Shown here: in pieces, positions 62,101-64,000 of the stretch
Layout of the letters: every line of letters starts with the position of its first letter
How positions within the stretch are numbered: position 1 is the stretch's first letter
Assembly (NCBI GenBank): GCA_947258375.1
Contig: CAMYIJ010000027.1
Coordinates: forward strand, 1-64,000
Direction: 5' to 3'
DNA length: 64,000 nt
DNA from: an uncultured Acidimicrobiaceae bacterium
Lineage (GTDB): Bacteria > Actinomycetota > Acidimicrobiia > Spongiisociales > UBA5794
Notes under the pieces: generated by a model
Seen by the model: only the letters and a program-made list of their open reading frames with translations
Databases searched by the model: none
What the model was told of the DNA's origin: nothing
Program-made: the position numbers and the translations under genes

Positions 62101-64000
62101 CCGGGACCGGCACCGGCGAGGGTACCGATACTCTCGCCGGCATCGACAATGTGCAGGGCTCGGCACTGGCCGATGACCTCACCGGCGACGCCGGCTCCAA
62201 CGACCTGAACGGCAACGCCGGCGATGACTTCCTCAACGGCGCCAACGGCAATGACAACTTGGATGGGGGCAACGGCAACGACTACCTCAAGGGTGGGCTT
62301 GGCGACGACGCCATCACAGGTGGCTTTGGCGACGACTGGGTGGACTACAGGGACTCCGCAGGAGCGGTGACCGTCGACCTGTTGGCCGGAACTGCGACCG
62401 GCGAAGGTAGCGACACCCTTACGAGTATCGAGAACGCCTTCGGTTCCGACCAGGCAGATGACATCACAGGCTCTGCTGTTGGGAACCTCATCGTGGGTGG
62501 CGATGGCAACGACGTCATCAACGGCGGCGATGGCAACGACGGAATCTCCGGCGGTGCCGGCAACGACACCATCGCAGGCGGCGCCGGCCAGGACAGCCTC
62601 GACGGTGATGCCGGTGACGACACACTCTCCGGTGGCCCGGGCAATGACCGGATACACGGTTGGGCGGGCAACGACCTCGTTGACTTCTCCTCGAGTGCTT
62701 CCGCGGTGGCCGTGAATCTCGAAGCCGGTACTGCGACGGGAGAGGGCGCCGACACGCTGATCTCCATTGAGAACGTCACAGGATCTGATTTTGATGACTC
62801 CATCGTCGGAGACAACAACGACAACGAGATCACCGGCGGCGCCGGAACCGACCTCGTCGATTACAGCAGTGCAACCGGTGCGGTGACGGTTGACCTCGGT
62901 GCCGGGACGGCAACCGGGGCGGGCAGTGACACCCTGAGTACGATCGAAGACGTCAGAGGCTCGGACTTTGACGATGCGATCACCGGCACAACCGGTCCCA
63001 ACGCCCTTCTCGGCGGACTCGGCAATGACACCCTGATCGGCCTGGCCGGAGATGACGGCCTCGTCGGCGATGCTGGCAACGACACGCTCAACGGCGGCCC
63101 CGGGTCCGACTTCCTGAACGCCGGTGCCGGCGACGATGTGGTCATCGGCGGGTCCGGCTCCGATGACATGTATGGAGGCCCGGGAACTGATACTGCTGAC
63201 TACTCGCCGGCTCCGGGACCCGTGTCGGTCAACCTTGCCGGCATCGCCACCGGCGACGGTGTCGATTCCCTCGACTCGTTCGAGAATGTCATCGGCACAG
63301 GTGACAACGACACCATCATTGGTGACGGCAACGCCAACGTGCTCGACGGCGGCGACGGCAACGACGAGATCGATGGCCTGGGCGGCAATGACACGATCAA
63401 CGGCGGCCCCGGAAACGACGACATCAACGGCGGCGGCGGCAATGACACCATCAACGGTGGCGGCGACGATGACTCTCTGGACGGTGGAGCCGGTGACGAT
63501 GCCTTTGTGGGCGGCGGCGGTGTCGACACCGTCGACTACTCGGAGGCTCCGGGGTCGGTCATCGTCGACCTTGTGGCCGGCACTGCGACCGGCTACGGAT
63601 CGGACACGGTGAATCAGGTCGAGAACATCATCGGATCTGACTTCGCCGACGTTCTGACCGGCCGCATCGGGGTCAATGTGATCATGGGTGGTATCGGTGA
63701 CGACATCATCGCGGGTGGATCCGGCAACGATGACCTGCAAGGTGAGGCCGGCAACGACACGCTGTCGGGCGACATCGGTAACGACAGCCTCAACGGGGGT
63801 CCGGGCACCGACACGGCCGACTACTCCAACTCGGCGACGCCGATCAGCGGCGCCGTCGACGGCGTGGTCACCGGCGAAGGCACCGACACCCTGACTCTGA
63901 TCGAGAACCTCACCGGTTCCGATTTCGACGATGACATCACCGGCGACGGCAATGCCAACGTCCTCAGCGGTGGTGACGGGGCCGACACGATCGACGGTCT
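59196..64000 (+). CDS. Giant secreted RTX-repeat (hemolysin-type calcium-binding) protein, truncated by the window end
   Basis: The frame is open from GTG 59196 to the last base (1601 residues visible), with GAGGAG at 59183-59188. A signal peptide (SLSAVVLVLGLMLAMAGVAQ, cut near AQA) is followed by many calcium-binding nonapeptides of the GGxGxDxUx type (GGPGNDRIWG, GGGGNDVIDG). At fifteen places the repeats are interrupted by a longer module, of the form VDYSxSxGAVTVDLxAGTAT, then GEGTDTLTSIENVTGS and FDD. This makes units of about 60-130 residues. Such proteins are calcium-stiffened adhesins, surface or secreted matrix proteins. No catalytic domain is seen in the visible part, and the C-terminal end and secretion signals lie beyond the window. 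Confidence 0.93.
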   Translation, partial: MRKSLSAVVLVLGLMLAMAGVAQAAGPVSHSAAFARALVVMCDGQVATHIGTPGDDVIVGTEFADVIVSGGGNDTIQGLGGSDIICGGPGVDNINGGDGDERIWGGTGGDTIFGGPGNDRIWGQDGDDFIDAGAGADRAWGQDGSDNILGQTGVDRLFGGRGPDLIDGGSSGDIISAGGARDTVLGGYGADTIKGQAGSDELRGGGGRDTIIGGSGNDLLVGSAGNDTLKGGNGRDRLFGNSEDDVLLGGGGNDRVKGGSGIDLLDFSASTADITANLITGTSSGEGNDTLFTLENITGGSGDDALTGNSADNVLVGGGGDDILDGRGGDDTLDGGDGTDIAAYPGAPGPVTGDLGTGTVTGNGSDTLTSIEGLTGSPFADSLTGDANDNTLNGIGGDDVLVPGLGDDAISGGAGQDTVDFSGSAGPIAVDLALGTASGEGTDTINTVEHVIGSGFDDSIGGDSGNNTLDGGAGDDTVVYTGSATPVVIDLAAGTSTGAGTDTLIGFDNAIGSPFADTITGSGDDNVIAGGGGNDVIDGGDGDDEIAGGPGDDTLSGEAGNDVIDGGADDDTISGGAGADVLSGGNNDDTLTGGAGDDSIDGEAGTDTVDYTDAPGAVDVSLFDGTATGDGTDTLTSIENITGSAFDDFLEGDSGDNVFNGLAGNNAVLYDNAAVAVQVDLGAGTASGDGDDTLISIQAVRGSDHDDTLVGGAGDDVFDGGPGDDSITGGDGDDTLAGSAGDDTLIGGLGDDILHGGDGTDIVRYSASPGAVTVDLDAGTASGGDGNDLLIEVEDIAGSPHDDSLTGDSGPNSIAGGAGDDTIYGLAGNDELAGNTGSDRLLGGPGNDDLIGGTGFDTADYSTSAGGVDVDLAAGTAIGDGSDTLSTIESVNGSGFDDALAGDALANTLLGTGGNDEIDGAGGNDTLNGGAGDDNIAGGPGDDSIAGGSGNNTVDYSNSAAGVTVNLGTGTGTGEGTDTLAGIDNVQGSALADDLTGDAGSNDLNGNAGDDFLNGANGNDNLDGGNGNDYLKGGLGDDAITGGFGDDWVDYRDSAGAVTVDLLAGTATGEGSDTLTSIENAFGSDQADDITGSAVGNLIVGGDGNDVINGGDGNDGISGGAGNDTIAGGAGQDSLDGDAGDDTLSGGPGNDRIHGWAGNDLVDFSSSASAVAVNLEAGTATGEGADTLISIENVTGSDFDDSIVGDNNDNEITGGAGTDLVDYSSATGAVTVDLGAGTATGAGSDTLSTIEDVRGSDFDDAITGTTGPNALLGGLGNDTLIGLAGDDGLVGDAGNDTLNGGPGSDFLNAGAGDDVVIGGSGSDDMYGGPGTDTADYSPAPGPVSVNLAGIATGDGVDSLDSFENVIGTGDNDTIIGDGNANVLDGGDGNDEIDGLGGNDTINGGPGNDDINGGGGNDTINGGGDDDSLDGGAGDDAFVGGGGVDTVDYSEAPGSVIVDLVAGTATGYGSDTVNQVENIIGSDFADVLTGRIGVNVIMGGIGDDIIAGGSGNDDLQGEAGNDTLSGDIGNDSLNGGPGTDTADYSNSATPISGAVDGVVTGEGTDTLTLIENLTGSDFDDDITGDGNANVLSGGDGADTIDG

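Noticed and set aside
61908..63740. A long open frame (about 610 codons) on the minus strand
   Set aside because: It is the antisense shadow of the RTX repeats: the biased repeated codons leave no stops in that frame. The signal peptide, ribosome site and nonapeptide repeats are all on the plus strand.

Overview
The window looks like chromosomal DNA from a high-GC actinobacterium. I infer the class Acidimicrobiia or a close relative. The reasons are a 30-residue bS22-like ribosomal protein, a PAC2-family protein, an F420-type luciferase-like monooxygenase, a SARP/BTAD-nSTAND giant regulator, and many lipoproteins with an LAAC lipobox. This is an inference from gene content, not a database result. 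There is no phage, plasmid or CRISPR region. The coding is dense, with many 4-bp ATGA/GTGA overlaps that mark translationally coupled operons.

Layout. 1-2 kb: the end of a class IV aminotransferase, a decayed sulfotransferase with a precise 14-bp tandem duplication, and a double-META lipoprotein. 2-6.3 kb: a betaine/proline ABC uptake system (proV, a fused double permease, and divergent proX). 6.6-8.9 kb: YciI-like, MFS and histidine phosphatase genes. 9.2-11.1 kb: a coupled operon of pyrE, a membrane protein and a family-2 AP-endonuclease-type TIM barrel. 11.2-17.8 kb: a secreted HExxH protein divergent from a 1948-residue SARP/cyclase-like/pseudokinase/nSTAND/beta-propeller regulator, with 11-bp-pitch direct repeats between them. 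18-23.6 kb: a lipoprotein, VanW, an FMN reductase fusion, PPOX, GNAT and a DUF192 lipoprotein. 23.7-27.4 kb: the replication/ribosome cluster rpsF-ssb-rpsR-rplI-dnaB. 27.4-36.4 kb: a winged-helix protein, a CPBP protease, an orphan Opp-type ATPase, and a FtsX-like permease with two ATPases. 36.5-45 kb: dcd, an LLM oxidoreductase, tRNA-Gly(CCC), PhzF, an M20 peptidase, an ABC-2 exporter, a CDF transporter and thrB. 45-48 kb: an ECF-sigma-like domain fused through a membrane helix to a Kelch-like propeller. 48-52.3 kb: FAD/GcvT oxidoreductase, LMW phosphatase and PuuD-like genes, with two CTAG-bounded MITE-like elements. 52.2-57.2 kb: bS22 and a two-component system (membrane kinase plus two divergent response regulators). 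57.4-58.7 kb: a CopD-like membrane protein and PAC2. From 59.2 kb to the window end: one open giant secreted RTX-repeat protein.

The most unusual items are two one-protein membrane signalling fusions: the sigma-TM-Kelch protein and the SARP-pseudokinase-nSTAND protein with its putative autoregulatory repeats. Three families of small intergenic elements also stand out. One is a 17-bp-arm palindrome (3 copies, one supplying the C-terminus of an ABC permease). One is a CTAG-bounded MITE-like pair whose edges coincide with stop codons. One is a diverged ~118-bp intergenic repeat.
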